From the NCBI RefSeq assembly GCF_011766325.1, contig NZ_BLLG01000003.1:1-64000 (forward strand): a stretch of DNA of 64,000 nt, written 5' to 3'. A program made the position numbers and the translations under genes. Each line of letters begins with the position of its first letter. The stretch's first letter is position 1. The notes beneath the pieces are model-generated. The model ran no database searches. It was given only the letters and a program-made list of their open reading frames with translations, and was not told where the DNA came from. Source of the DNA: Streptomyces pacificus (lineage in GTDB: Bacteria; Actinomycetota; Actinomycetes; Streptomycetales; Streptomycetaceae). Shown one piece after another: positions 8,480-15,828 of the stretch.

Positions 8480-8603
8480 GGTCTCTGGCCCTCCCCGTGA
8501 TCAGCTTGGTCCCAGACAACCTCATGAGCGTGCCGCGCGGTACCGTCGACAGGGGTGTCGAAGGGTGTCGCTTCCACTACCTCACGTCACAGAGAGGCTG
8601 GGC
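8480..8603. promoter_or_regulatory. Divergent promoter region with direct repeats
   Basis: This 124-bp gap separates two divergent genes and must hold both promoters. The octamer GGGTGTCG occurs twice (8553-8560 and 8563-8570) with a 10-bp period, so the copies lie on the same face of the helix. That makes them a candidate binding site for the adjacent regulator. No convincing -10/-35 pair was identified. Confidence 0.4.
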
Positions 8604-9950
8604 ATGGCCAACGAGAACCTCGCAAGGTGGCTCGCCCGATCCGGCATGAGCCGTGGCGAGTTGGCGAGAAGGGTGAAAGCCAAGGCAGTGGATTGGAACG
8701 AGCCTCACGTCGCAACGAGCACGGCGCGAGTTCGCTTCTGGCTCGAAGGTCAGATACCGCGTACGCCCTTACCTGACATCATCGCGGCGGTGTTCTCCGA
8801 CTGCGTCGGATACCGGGTCACAACGTATGATCTCGGACTCGGCGATGGAGCAAGCACCGAGGGCGCACTCGTGTACAACTCTTCCTACGCGGCTACCGTG
8901 GAGGTTGTCGCAGACCTCGGGAGAGCTGACGTGGATCGACGAAACTTCCTTGCAGGTGCACCGTTCGCGGCCCTCGCCGGTGTAGGCCCATCACGCGACT
9001 GGCTGATGAACGTACTGGACCAGAAGCCGCAGACCGGCCCCCGCGTGCGTCTTGAAGACGTGACGGCGGTGAAGAATATGTTCGGCGAGTTCCAGAAGAT
9101 GGATGTCCTTCAAGGGGGCGGCTCCGGTCGCCTGATCCTCGCCGAGTACATGAACCAGCACGTGTACCCCCTGCTTCGCCGCACCTACAGCGATGACGTG
9201 CGACGAGCCCTCTGTGAGGCCGCTGCTGAGCAGACCTATCTGCTGGGGTGGATGGCTTACGACAACGGCGAGCACGGCCTAGCCCAGAGGTACTTGATCC
9301 AATCGCTCCGTCTCGCCGAGGAATCCGGCAACCCGGCCTTGGGCGCCCATGTGTTGGCCGGCATGGCGGACCAAGCCACGCTGCTCGGCGACCCGGCAGA
9401 AGGACGACGCCTGGCGCAGGCTGGGCGCCTGGGACTGTCCCACGTCAATTCGCCGGCCTGTCTGGCGGACCTCTGGTGCTTGGAGGCGCGAGCTCTCGCC
9501 TTGCTCGACGACAAGACGGCGGCGGCCCACGCAGTGGTCGAGTCGGAGAAGGCGTACGGGAAGGCCCGACCGGCGGAAGAGCCGGAGTGGGCCGCGTTCA
9601 TCGACCCGGCCTACCTGCACGGAGAGCACGCCAACACGTTCCGGGACCTCGGCGATGCGACCTCCGCGGATGAGCACGCGCGGAGGTCCATCGACCACGC
9701 CAGGAGCCAGAAGCGGGCTCGGCGGGGGGCCATGTCTCAGGCCGCCCTCGCCGTATCTCATTTGCAGAGGAAGGACTTGGAGGCGGCCCACGCGGCTGGC
9801 GTTCGCACTCTCAGCCTGGCCGGGCAGGTCAAGTCCTCGCGTGCCGTCGAAGCCGTACACGACCTTCAGCGGCGCATGCGCCCCTTCGGCAGTCATCGGC
9901 TGGTGGCCGACTTCAACGAGCGGGTTAGGGAGCTCACCACGGCTGCGTAG
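8604..9950 (+). CDS. XRE-like transcriptional regulator with TPR-type C-terminal region
   Basis: A 448-aa protein. I chose the ATG at 8604 (MANENLARWLARSGMS), preceded by GAGAGG about 6 nt upstream, instead of a longer in-frame start at 8448. Residues 1-75 resemble the helix-turn-helix domain of large Streptomyces regulators (RGELARRVKAKA, then the W-L-x-G-x-x-P block FWLEGQIPRTPLP). The rest is Ala/Leu-rich helical repeats like TPRs (for example AQRYLIQSLRLAEESGNP). A DRRNFLAGAPFAALAG stretch near residue 120 looks like a hydrophobic segment seen in such regulators. It is divergent from the SerRS operon and is the likely local regulator. Confidence 0.75.
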   Translation: MANENLARWLARSGMSRGELARRVKAKAVDWNEPHVATSTARVRFWLEGQIPRTPLPDIIAAVFSDCVGYRVTTYDLGLGDGASTEGALVYNSSYAATVEVVADLGRADVDRRNFLAGAPFAALAGVGPSRDWLMNVLDQKPQTGPRVRLEDVTAVKNMFGEFQKMDVLQGGGSGRLILAEYMNQHVYPLLRRTYSDDVRRALCEAAAEQTYLLGWMAYDNGEHGLAQRYLIQSLRLAEESGNPALGAHVLAGMADQATLLGDPAEGRRLAQAGRLGLSHVNSPACLADLWCLEARALALLDDKTAAAHAVVESEKAYGKARPAEEPEWAAFIDPAYLHGEHANTFRDLGDATSADEHARRSIDHARSQKRARRGAMSQAALAVSHLQRKDLEAAHAAGVRTLSLAGQVKSSRAVEAVHDLQRRMRPFGSHRLVADFNERVRELTTAA

Positions 9951-9955
9951 TCCTC

Positions 9956-9998
9956 GAACGCAGGCGCTCCAGATCGTGTGTGCGGGGCGCCTGCGTTC
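9956..9998. terminator. Bidirectional hairpin terminator between convergent genes
   Basis: Arms 9956-9967 and 9987-9998 are perfect 12-bp complements (GAACGCAGGCGC) with a 19-nt loop. It lies 5 bp after the stop of the plus-strand regulator and 15 bp past the end of the minus-strand gene at 10014. No U-tract is obvious, which is usual in Streptomyces. Confidence 0.8.
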
Positions 9999-10013
9999 CG
10001 TGGCGCTTGAGCT

Positions 10014-10397
10014 TCACGCAGCGCTGTTCAGTTCCTCGTACCCGTCGATGTACTCCAGCCCGTTGAGATGGGAGGTGATCTTTCCGACGCCGCGCTCACA
10101 TCGGTAGCGAACAGCTCGGCCGGTAACGCCCTGAAGGGCTGCGGCCTCGTCGTCTGGCAGGTCCGCGCCGTAGCGGAGGACAAGGGCCTGGCGTTCGGCG
10201 GGGGTGAGCGGGGCGGTCGCCCAGCCTCGCCGGATGTCGGCGAGGTGGGCGAACAGAATGCCCGCGGCCTTCGGGTCGACGGTGCCCTTCGGCATGTCGG
10301 CGTCGGGCGCTGTCGGGTTGCGGATGCCGTACGCCGCTTCCTGGTCCCACACCGCCGGGAGGAGGTGCTCGACGAGTCGCCGGTCGTAGGCCGTCAC
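10014..10397 (-). CDS. Sigma factor region 4-like protein (C-terminal half of a possible split sigma factor)
   Basis: A 127-aa protein. The C-terminal half, from LTPAERQALVLRYGADLPDD to AVRYRCERGVGKI, has the shape of a sigma-70 region 4 helix-turn-helix: a first helix with ERQ..VLRY, a turn, then a recognition helix with RAVRYRCERG. The N-terminal half is not recognised. The start overlaps the stop of the upstream gene by 4 nt, and that gene looks like sigma region 2, so together they could form a two-subunit sigma factor. It is the last gene of the six-gene phage-like operon. It could also be a phage-type HTH regulator with no sigma function. Confidence 0.5.
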   Translation of the reverse strand: MTAYDRRLVEHLLPAVWDQEAAYGIRNPTAPDADMPKGTVDPKAAGILFAHLADIRRGWATAPLTPAERQALVLRYGADLPDDEAAALQGVTGRAVRYRCERGVGKITSHLNGLEYIDGYEELNSAA

Positions 10398-10741
10398 AGG
10401 CCACTCCTCTCCGCCTTGTGCCGGGCGGCCTCGTAGGAGACGTGTGCGGTGCGGTGCTTGGCTTCGGTCAGCCAGCGGTCCCGTAGGCGCTGGGACAGCC
10501 AGCGGTGCAGAAGGCCGGCTCCCGCGTCGGCGAGGATCTGCCGTACGTAGGCAGCCCGCTCGGCCACGGTGATCACGGCCTCCTGGTAGGCGTCCTCGTA
10601 CTCCAGGGTCAGCCCGTAGTCTCGGGCGAACGCGCGGGCAACGGCCTGTACGACGCTTTCGACCTGCGGTTCGGCGAGAACGGACCAGTCGGCCGCCGCG
10701 ACGGCTTCGGACGCGTCGAAGTCGGCGAGACGCAGACTCAT
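10394..10741 (-). CDS. Sigma factor region 2-like protein (N-terminal half of a possible split sigma factor)
   Basis: A 115-aa protein starting MSLRLADFDASEAV. I chose the ATG at 10741, which overlaps the stop of the metallophosphoesterase gene (ATGA). The segment LEYEDAYQEAVITVAERA resembles the sigma-70 region 2.2 pattern (DLxQExF), and LLHRWLSQRLRDRWLTEAKH resembles the following helix (WLxxIAxNxxxDxxR). No region 4 is present in this protein; the next gene supplies a region 4-like domain. The family match is my reading and weak at residue level. In such phage-like operons a sigma-like factor would drive late genes. Confidence 0.5.
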   Translation of the reverse strand: MSLRLADFDASEAVAAADWSVLAEPQVESVVQAVARAFARDYGLTLEYEDAYQEAVITVAERAAYVRQILADAGAGLLHRWLSQRLRDRWLTEAKHRTAHVSYEAARHKAERSGL

Positions 10742-11934
10742 CGGACCACCTCCTTCACCGGCACTTCGCCGTTCTTCGTCACGGCGACCACCAGGCCCGG
10801 CGCCCCGGTCGTGCCCTTCGCGTGCCGCCACCACGTCGATTCGCTCTGCATGGCCGGCGGCTGGATGAACGTGCGCGGGCCGTCCGTGTCCACGAACTCG
10901 TGGTGCAGGTGACCGGCGAGCAGTACATCCGCCTGGTGCAGTGCGCTCGCCTTGTTGAACGCCTGGCCCTTCCACCACTCGAAGTGCTTGCCCGGCCGCC
11001 ACTGGTGCCCGTGCGCGTGCGCCACCACGGTCCCCGAGCAGTCCACGACGACGGTCAGCTCGTCGGTGTTCGGGACGAAGCACTCGACGTGCTCGAACAG
11101 CTCGGGGTTGAGCTCCAGTGCGTCGCGTACGGAGATCAGGGCCTCCGTGTCGTGGGAGTCGTCGTATCGGGTCACGCCCTTGCCATTGATCCGTACGGCC
11201 TCGCCGTGGTTGCCCGGCACGGCGGCGATCGTCAGCCGTCGCGCGAGCGGAGCGAAGGCCAGAGCGCCGTGCAGCATCGCGCGCCGGGTCAGCCGGATCT
11301 GCTCGGTGAGCGTCAGCGACGTACGCCAGACGTTCGAGCCGCCCTGCGACTGGAAGCCCTCGACGTGATCGCCGAGCCAGGCCAGGTGAACGTGCCCGAT
11401 GGGGAAGCGTTCGCGGTAGACCTCCAGTAGGTCAGCAGCCTTGTTGAGGCATTCGATCGTGCGTCGCAGCGTGCCGGCCGGGCCGTCGCCGTCGAGCTTC
11501 CCGAACTGCATGTCGCCCAGGGCGATGACGTACGTGTGGTCGCCCTGGGGAAGACCGGCAGCGGGCCAGCGCGGCTCGTACGCCTCGAGGGTCGCCAGGA
11601 GCTCGCCGAGGTCGGGGCGGTCCGGCTCGGTGGTGACCATGGCGCGGGTGAAGGTGAAGCGGGTGGAGACACCGAGCTCGCCGTTCGGCATCGTCCACTC
11701 GGAGCTGCGGAAGCCCTTGACCTCCCAGTTGGCCGGGTCGAGGCCGTGGGCGCGTAGGACGGTGGCCGCGGTGCCTTTCGGGTCCGTCTCGGCGGGGCCG
11801 CGCACGGTGACCTCGGCGGCGTCGCCGTTCACCTCGATCTGCCGGGTGAAGTCCTTGTCGGGGTCGGTCTGGCGGGCCGGTATGGACGGGCCCACGGGCT
11901 TGGAGAGGAGTTCGTCGAGAAGGGAGTCACTCAA
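10738..11934 (-). CDS. Calcineurin-like metallophosphoesterase, phage-type
   Basis: A 398-aa protein read from a TTG at 11934 that overlaps the stop of the previous gene (TTGA); longer in-frame starts would run through the upstream genes. Metallophosphoesterase motifs appear in order: IALGDMQFGKLDGDG (the usual D-x-H is D-x-Q here), HLAWLGDHVEGF, IAAVPGNHGE, VVAHAHGHQW and VLLAGHLHHEFVD. The family binds two metals and cuts phosphodiester or phosphomonoester bonds. The D-x-Q change at the first motif might alter metal binding. Similar proteins occur in actinophages and mobile elements next to replication genes; here it follows a TOPRIM primase. Confidence 0.75.
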   Translation of the reverse strand: MSDSLLDELLSKPVGPSIPARQTDPDKDFTRQIEVNGDAAEVTVRGPAETDPKGTAATVLRAHGLDPANWEVKGFRSSEWTMPNGELGVSTRFTFTRAMVTTEPDRPDLGELLATLEAYEPRWPAAGLPQGDHTYVIALGDMQFGKLDGDGPAGTLRRTIECLNKAADLLEVYRERFPIGHVHLAWLGDHVEGFQSQGGSNVWRTSLTLTEQIRLTRRAMLHGALAFAPLARRLTIAAVPGNHGEAVRINGKGVTRYDDSHDTEALISVRDALELNPELFEHVECFVPNTDELTVVVDCSGTVVAHAHGHQWRPGKHFEWWKGQAFNKASALHQADVLLAGHLHHEFVDTDGPRTFIQPPAMQSESTWWRHAKGTTGAPGLVVAVTKNGEVPVKEVVR

Positions 11935-12152
11935 GCGCTGTCGCTCGCTTCCTGGCGCAGTCGGCGCCGGTACGTACGGATGGTGGAGGCCGACACGCGG
12001 TGTCCGAAGCGGCCGAGAATCCAGACGAGGTCTTCGGCCGCTGTGTCCTGGAGGAGGTGCCGCTCGAACGCCTCGCGCTCGCGGTCGTCGAGCGCCTCCC
12101 AGATCGCGGTCAGGCGTGGGCCGGGACTGCCCGGTAGAGGATGCCGGGTCAC
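11931..12152 (-). CDS. Small HTH protein, phage-like
   Basis: A 73-aa protein starting MTRHPLPGSPGPRLTAIWE. The C-terminal half has a helix-turn-helix look: ILGRFGHRVSASTIRTYRRR, with the recognition helix beginning SASTIR. Such short domains are seen in phage DNA-packaging and regulatory proteins. The start overlaps the stop of the gene before it by 4 nt and its stop overlaps the TTG of the metallophosphoesterase. DNA binding is likely; the target is unknown. Confidence 0.55.
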   Translation of the reverse strand: MTRHPLPGSPGPRLTAIWEALDDREREAFERHLLQDTAAEDLVWILGRFGHRVSASTIRTYRRRLRQEASDSA

Positions 12153-12502
12153 GCCGCCTCCCGGTCGATCGACTCGACTGCGGCGACGGCCAGAGCGGCG
12201 AGACGCACGAGTCCGGCGCGTGCGTGCTGGGCCTCCGGCTCGGCGAAGGTGCCGAATGCCTCTGCCAGGACGGCCGAGTCCCAGCCGGGGGTCTCGGCGA
12301 GTTCGCGGCCGTGGTTGACCGACCGCCAGCGGTTCGACTCGCGCAGGTGGTACGCGCGGCCCTTCGCGGGACGCTGTCCACCTGCCAGCGGGGCCGTCCG
12401 GTCCCCGACGAGCTTCCGGGCGGCCTTCACCTCGGACAGGACGGCGGTCGTCGGGTCGGTGGTCCTGCGAGCCGGTCTCTTCGTCGTCTTGGTCTCGGTC
12501 AC
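12149..12502 (-). CDS. Conserved-looking small protein of unknown function, phage-like operon
   Basis: A 117-aa protein read from a GTG at 12502 that overlaps the stop of the primase gene (GTGA). It starts with a Lys/Thr/Arg-rich segment and has an Ala-rich helical C-terminus. No family was recognised. The tight overlaps on both sides argue that it is a real gene and is made together with the primase and the metallophosphoesterase. Confidence 0.55.
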   Translation of the reverse strand: MTETKTTKRPARRTTDPTTAVLSEVKAARKLVGDRTAPLAGGQRPAKGRAYHLRESNRWRSVNHGRELAETPGWDSAVLAEAFGTFAEPEAQHARAGLVRLAALAVAAVESIDREAA

Positions 12503-13149
12503 TTCGTGTTCTCCTCGTTGATCAGGTCGTGGAGGGCCTGGGCGCCGCCCCGCAGGTAGGTCTCGGTCACGTCGCCGTCCCGCAGCCGTACGCCCTTCGC
12601 GTTGCGGAGGGAGCGGCAGACCTTCGCCGTGAACTTGGCCCCGGCGTCGTCCGGATCGCCCCACACCCAGACCTTCGAGAAGCCCGCGAGCATGCGGCGG
12701 TGCCGGCCGAACCACATCTCCGCCCCCGGCGACCCGACCGCATGCCAGCCGATCTTGCGGAGGATCACGCGGTCGAACTCCCCCTCGGTCAGATGGATCT
12801 CGTCGCCGGCCGTGTGGATCGAGTCGACCCCGTACAGGCGGGGTGGGTCCTCGGCGATGGTGTTGTACTTCCCGTGGCCGTGTTCGCGGTGGTTGTGCTC
12901 CTGGAGGCAGCGGAAGCGGATCGTCAGCGTCTGACCGTCGTGGCCGAGGTAGGGGATGGCGAGCATGCCCCGGTACTTCTCGTGCCCCGGGAAGGGATCA
13001 GCGACGACGCGAAGCCGGAACGTAGCCACCTCGGCCTTTCCGATTCCGCGACCGAGGAGGTACCGAGCGGCGTCCTCCGCAAGCGCTGCCTGATACGCGC
13101 TCGCCGCCTCCTCCAACATCTCGCGTTGCGAGGGCGAGAGAGGCCGCAA
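12499..13149 (-). CDS. TOPRIM-domain protein, phage DnaG-like primase fragment
   Basis: A 216-aa protein. The N-terminal part (SAYQAALAEDAARYLLGRGI and the block around FRLRVVADPFPGHEKYRGML) is like the start of the DnaG catalytic core. The C-terminal half is a TOPRIM domain with the Glu motif HLTEGEFDRVILRKIG and the D-x-D motif VWVWGDPDDAGAK. No zinc-binding or helicase domain is present, which is usual in phage and mobile-element primases. The best start in frame is a TTG at 13149 with a weak ribosome site, so the start is uncertain. It heads the minus-strand operon; a perfect 19-bp inverted repeat lies just upstream. Confidence 0.75.
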   Translation of the reverse strand: MRPLSPSQREMLEEAASAYQAALAEDAARYLLGRGIGKAEVATFRLRVVADPFPGHEKYRGMLAIPYLGHDGQTLTIRFRCLQEHNHREHGHGKYNTIAEDPPRLYGVDSIHTAGDEIHLTEGEFDRVILRKIGWHAVGSPGAEMWFGRHRRMLAGFSKVWVWGDPDDAGAKFTAKVCRSLRNAKGVRLRDGDVTETYLRGGAQALHDLINEENTK

Positions 13150-13159
13150 GGGCTCGCGC

Positions 13160-13222
13160 GAGTAGGGTCGGGGACTGGAAACGGAGCGTCACACGCCACC
13201 GCGCCAGTCCCCGACCCTACTC
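13160..13222. repeat. Perfect 19-bp inverted repeat upstream of the phage-like operon
   Basis: Arms 13160-13178 and 13204-13222 are exact complements with a 25-nt loop; the arm begins GAGTAGGGTCGGGGACT. It lies 11 bp upstream of the primase start and about 250 bp from the divergent regulator. It could be an operator, an attenuator hairpin in the leader of the operon, or a replication/recombination site. It is longer than typical terminators here. The remaining intergenic part (13223-13473) shows nothing else I can name. Confidence 0.7.
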
Positions 13223-13473
13223 ATCATGGTCAATCCCGGTCGCCCCGAGGAACGGGCAGGGAACCACGAAGAACGAAAGAGGCAACGGGCAACACCGTCG
13301 AACCCCGATTCTCCAAACGAGGGTCGTGCCAGACTCAGTCTCGGACGCGAAGCGAAGTGACACCGTTACAGCAAGTGTTCACCATCGGGTTTCGCGTCGA
13401 CCGGTGGTCGTCTGATGACGGCTCCCGTGAGGGCGGACGGCTCTCGCGGTCACTGTTCAAGGGGAGGTTGATG

Positions 13474-14727
13474 ATGAGCACGACTTTACGTTTCGGCCCG
13501 GAACTTCGCCGTTTACGAGTGGAAGCGGGGCTAACTCTCACCGAGTTCTCCGTGGCGCTCAACTACGACAAGGGGCACCTCAGCAAGGTCGAGCGCGGAG
13601 AGCGTTCCGCGTCCCCCGAACTGGCCCGGCGGTGTGACGCCTTTCTCGGCGCGGACGGCGAACTGCAGCGCTTGGTCGTCCGCCCCGAAGCGGACTCGGA
13701 CTCGGGCTCCGCCGCCTCCCCCGCCGGTCCCCACCGCTGGCTAGTCGGGCGTCGGGCAGTCCTCTCGGCGGGCACGGGAGTGCTGATCGACCTCGGCCTG
13801 AAACTCGGCGGTCAGGCGTTGTCCTACGCCGGCGACCCCCTCCTGGGCTCCTACCGCATGCAGTTCGACCAGCTGCGGAAGCTCGGCCAGTCCACCGCTC
13901 CCAAGATCTTGCTCCCCCTGTTGGAGACGCAGACCCACATGGTCGCCGGGCTCGCCTCCGACGCCCGGTCCGCCTCCCGGGCCCCTGCGTTCCTGCTCGC
14001 CTCACGGTTCGCGGAGTTCACCGGCTGGATGGCCCAGGAGGCCGGGGACAGCGACGCGGCACTCGGCTGGACGGGCGAGGCCGTCGAATTGGCGCGCGCC
14101 GGGGGTGACCCGTACCTCGGTTCCTACGCACTGGTGCGGCGCGCCCTGGTCACAATGTACGGCGGGGACGCCGCTGGCACCGTCGCTCTGGCCCGCCGCG
14201 CCCAGAGTCGCGAACTCCCACCGCGCATCAGGGGACTCGCGGCCCAACGAGAGGCCCAAGGGCACGCGCTCGTCGGCAACGAAGCCGACTGCCTCCGCAG
14301 CCTCGATAGGGCGCGGGAACTGCTCGCCGACGATGACGCCCTCAACGGCACCGAGCCCGTGATCGGCACCTCACACGTGAGCGATCCGGCGGCGATGTCG
14401 ACCGGCTGGTGTCTGCACGACCTCGGGCGCCCCAAGACTGCTGCCGAGGTACTCGACCGAGAGTACCGCCGCCTCCCGCCGCACGCGCTGCGTACCCGCG
14501 CCCGGTACGGCTTCCGCAGGTCCCTGGCACATGCCGCCTCCGGGGAGGTCGAGCACGCGTGCGCGATCGCCGGGGAGCTCCTGGGAGTGATGCCGGCCGT
14601 GCCCTCGGCGACGGTGAACAGCGACGTCCGACGCCTCTCACGGGAACTGTCCCGGTTTCGGAGCAGCCGCGCCGTGCGTGATCTACAACCCGCGCTGGCG
14701 CGCGTACTCGCTCCCGCGCACGACTGA
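13474..14727 (+). CDS. XRE-family regulator with TPR-like C-terminal region
   Basis: A 417-aa protein read from the ATG at 13474 (MSTTLRFGPELRRLR), 6 nt after GGGGAGG; the ATG at 13471 is also possible. Residues 5-60 form an XRE helix-turn-helix with the recognition block NYDKGHLSKVERGERSASP. A hydrophobic stretch (RRAVLSAGTGVLIDLG) follows at about residue 90, then helical repeats. This layout is common in Streptomyces regulators. It lies upstream of the TIR operon in the same direction but with a 306-bp gap, so it may or may not control it. Divergent from the TOPRIM operon, it is also a candidate repressor of that operon. Confidence 0.75.
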   Translation: MSTTLRFGPELRRLRVEAGLTLTEFSVALNYDKGHLSKVERGERSASPELARRCDAFLGADGELQRLVVRPEADSDSGSAASPAGPHRWLVGRRAVLSAGTGVLIDLGLKLGGQALSYAGDPLLGSYRMQFDQLRKLGQSTAPKILLPLLETQTHMVAGLASDARSASRAPAFLLASRFAEFTGWMAQEAGDSDAALGWTGEAVELARAGGDPYLGSYALVRRALVTMYGGDAAGTVALARRAQSRELPPRIRGLAAQREAQGHALVGNEADCLRSLDRARELLADDDALNGTEPVIGTSHVSDPAAMSTGWCLHDLGRPKTAAEVLDREYRRLPPHALRTRARYGFRRSLAHAASGEVEHACAIAGELLGVMPAVPSATVNSDVRRLSRELSRFRSSRAVRDLQPALARVLAPAHD

Positions 14728-15033
14728 CAGCCGCTCCACGACCGACACGGACTCGACCCGCCCGGCTCGCCCCACTACCGCCGCCTCCGGCCCTCCGGAT
14801 CCCATGATCCCCGCGGGCCTCTCTGATTCCCGCCCGACGCGTCGCATCGCGCCCCCCGGCTTCTCCGGGCTGCCCGCAGCCAGTGACGCACAGGCGGTGC
14901 CCCGCCATTCGCATGCCCTCCCGTGGACGCGCCATGCCGTCACACGGTCGGGACCCCATGGCTCGGGTGAACCGAATCCCCGGTCCACAGCCCTGTGCCC
15001 GTTCACTCGTCTTCTCTCACGAAGGGAACCTTC
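14728..15033. other. Intergenic region before the TIR operon
   Basis: This 306-bp gap holds no convincing gene. It should carry the promoter of the TIR operon; I could not pick out a clear -10/-35 pair. A ribosome-binding site GAAGGGA lies just before the TIR start at 15034. Confidence 0.4.
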
Positions 15034-15828
15034 ATGCCCGACGTCTTCGTCAACTACCGCACAGGCGACGAGGAATCTGCCGCGACCATGATCGCCCGGG
15101 AGCTCACCCGGAGGTTCGGCGACGAGCGGATCTTCTTCGCCAGCAACTCGATTGATCCCGGACGCCGTTTCCCGGCGGAACTGGTCAGGGCGGTGGAGGA
15201 GTGCGAGGCGCTCCTCGCCGTGATCGGCCCGCGCTGGGCGGAGGTACGGGGGACCGACGGCCGCCCCGCGCTCGAAGCCGAACAGGACTGGACCCGTCGC
15301 GAGATCCAGACCGCGCTCGACCGCGGGATCCTGGTGATCCCCGTGCTCGTGGGAAAGGCCACGCGGATCGACCGCACCGTCCTTCCGGACGATCTGCTGG
15401 AGCTGGCGGACTTCCAGTACAGGCGGTTCGACCACCGCAACGCCGAATCGGACCTGACGACGCTCGGAGACACCCTCGCCCGGCTGCTGCCCGAGCTGAG
15501 CAGGGTGGACCGCGACGGCCGTGCGGCAAGGGAGCGGACGGAGGCGAAGTCACACGAGGAGTCGGCCCGGGATACCGGGCACATCAGGATGCGGACGCGT
15601 GACGTCGAACAGCGCGTGCGCGGCGGCATCGGAAACCTCATCGGAGACCTGTCCGGCACCTTCGTCAACGAGCCGCAGGGGCCCGTGAACACCGGCCGGG
15701 GCCACCAGTACAACGCGCCTCACTTCGAGGGCGACAACACCGGGGTCCAGTTCACCGCCGGCGACAACAGCGGTACGGTCCACCAGCGCTTCGAGCGCGA
15801 GCGCCGATGCTGGGACGACGGGCGATGA
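15034..15828 (+). CDS. TIR-domain effector with C-terminal amyloid-like signalling motif
   Basis: A 264-aa protein; the ATG at 15034 follows GAAGGGA. Residues 1-150 form a TIR domain: VFVNYRTGDE at the first strand, the block FFASNSIDPGRRFPAELV, and AVEECEALLAVIGPRW with Glu55/Glu56 as candidate catalytic residues for NAD hydrolysis. A charged helical linker follows (about 155-200). The tail holds GPVNTGRGHQYN (216-227) and a related GDNTGVQFTAGDNSG (233-247). The first motif recurs at the N-terminus of the next protein. Bacterial TIR proteins often deplete NAD during phage infection; shared short Gly/Asn/Gln motifs can pass a signal from receptor to effector. Its stop overlaps the next start (ATGA). 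Confidence 0.85.
   Translation: MPDVFVNYRTGDEESAATMIARELTRRFGDERIFFASNSIDPGRRFPAELVRAVEECEALLAVIGPRWAEVRGTDGRPALEAEQDWTRREIQTALDRGILVIPVLVGKATRIDRTVLPDDLLELADFQYRRFDHRNAESDLTTLGDTLARLLPELSRVDRDGRAARERTEAKSHEESARDTGHIRMRTRDVEQRVRGGIGNLIGDLSGTFVNEPQGPVNTGRGHQYNAPHFEGDNTGVQFTAGDNSGTVHQRFERERRCWDDGR

Noticed and set aside
12529..13470. A long N-terminal extension of the XRE regulator at 13474
   Set aside because: It runs antisense through the primase gene and the palindrome; the HTH start at 13474 has a good ribosome site.
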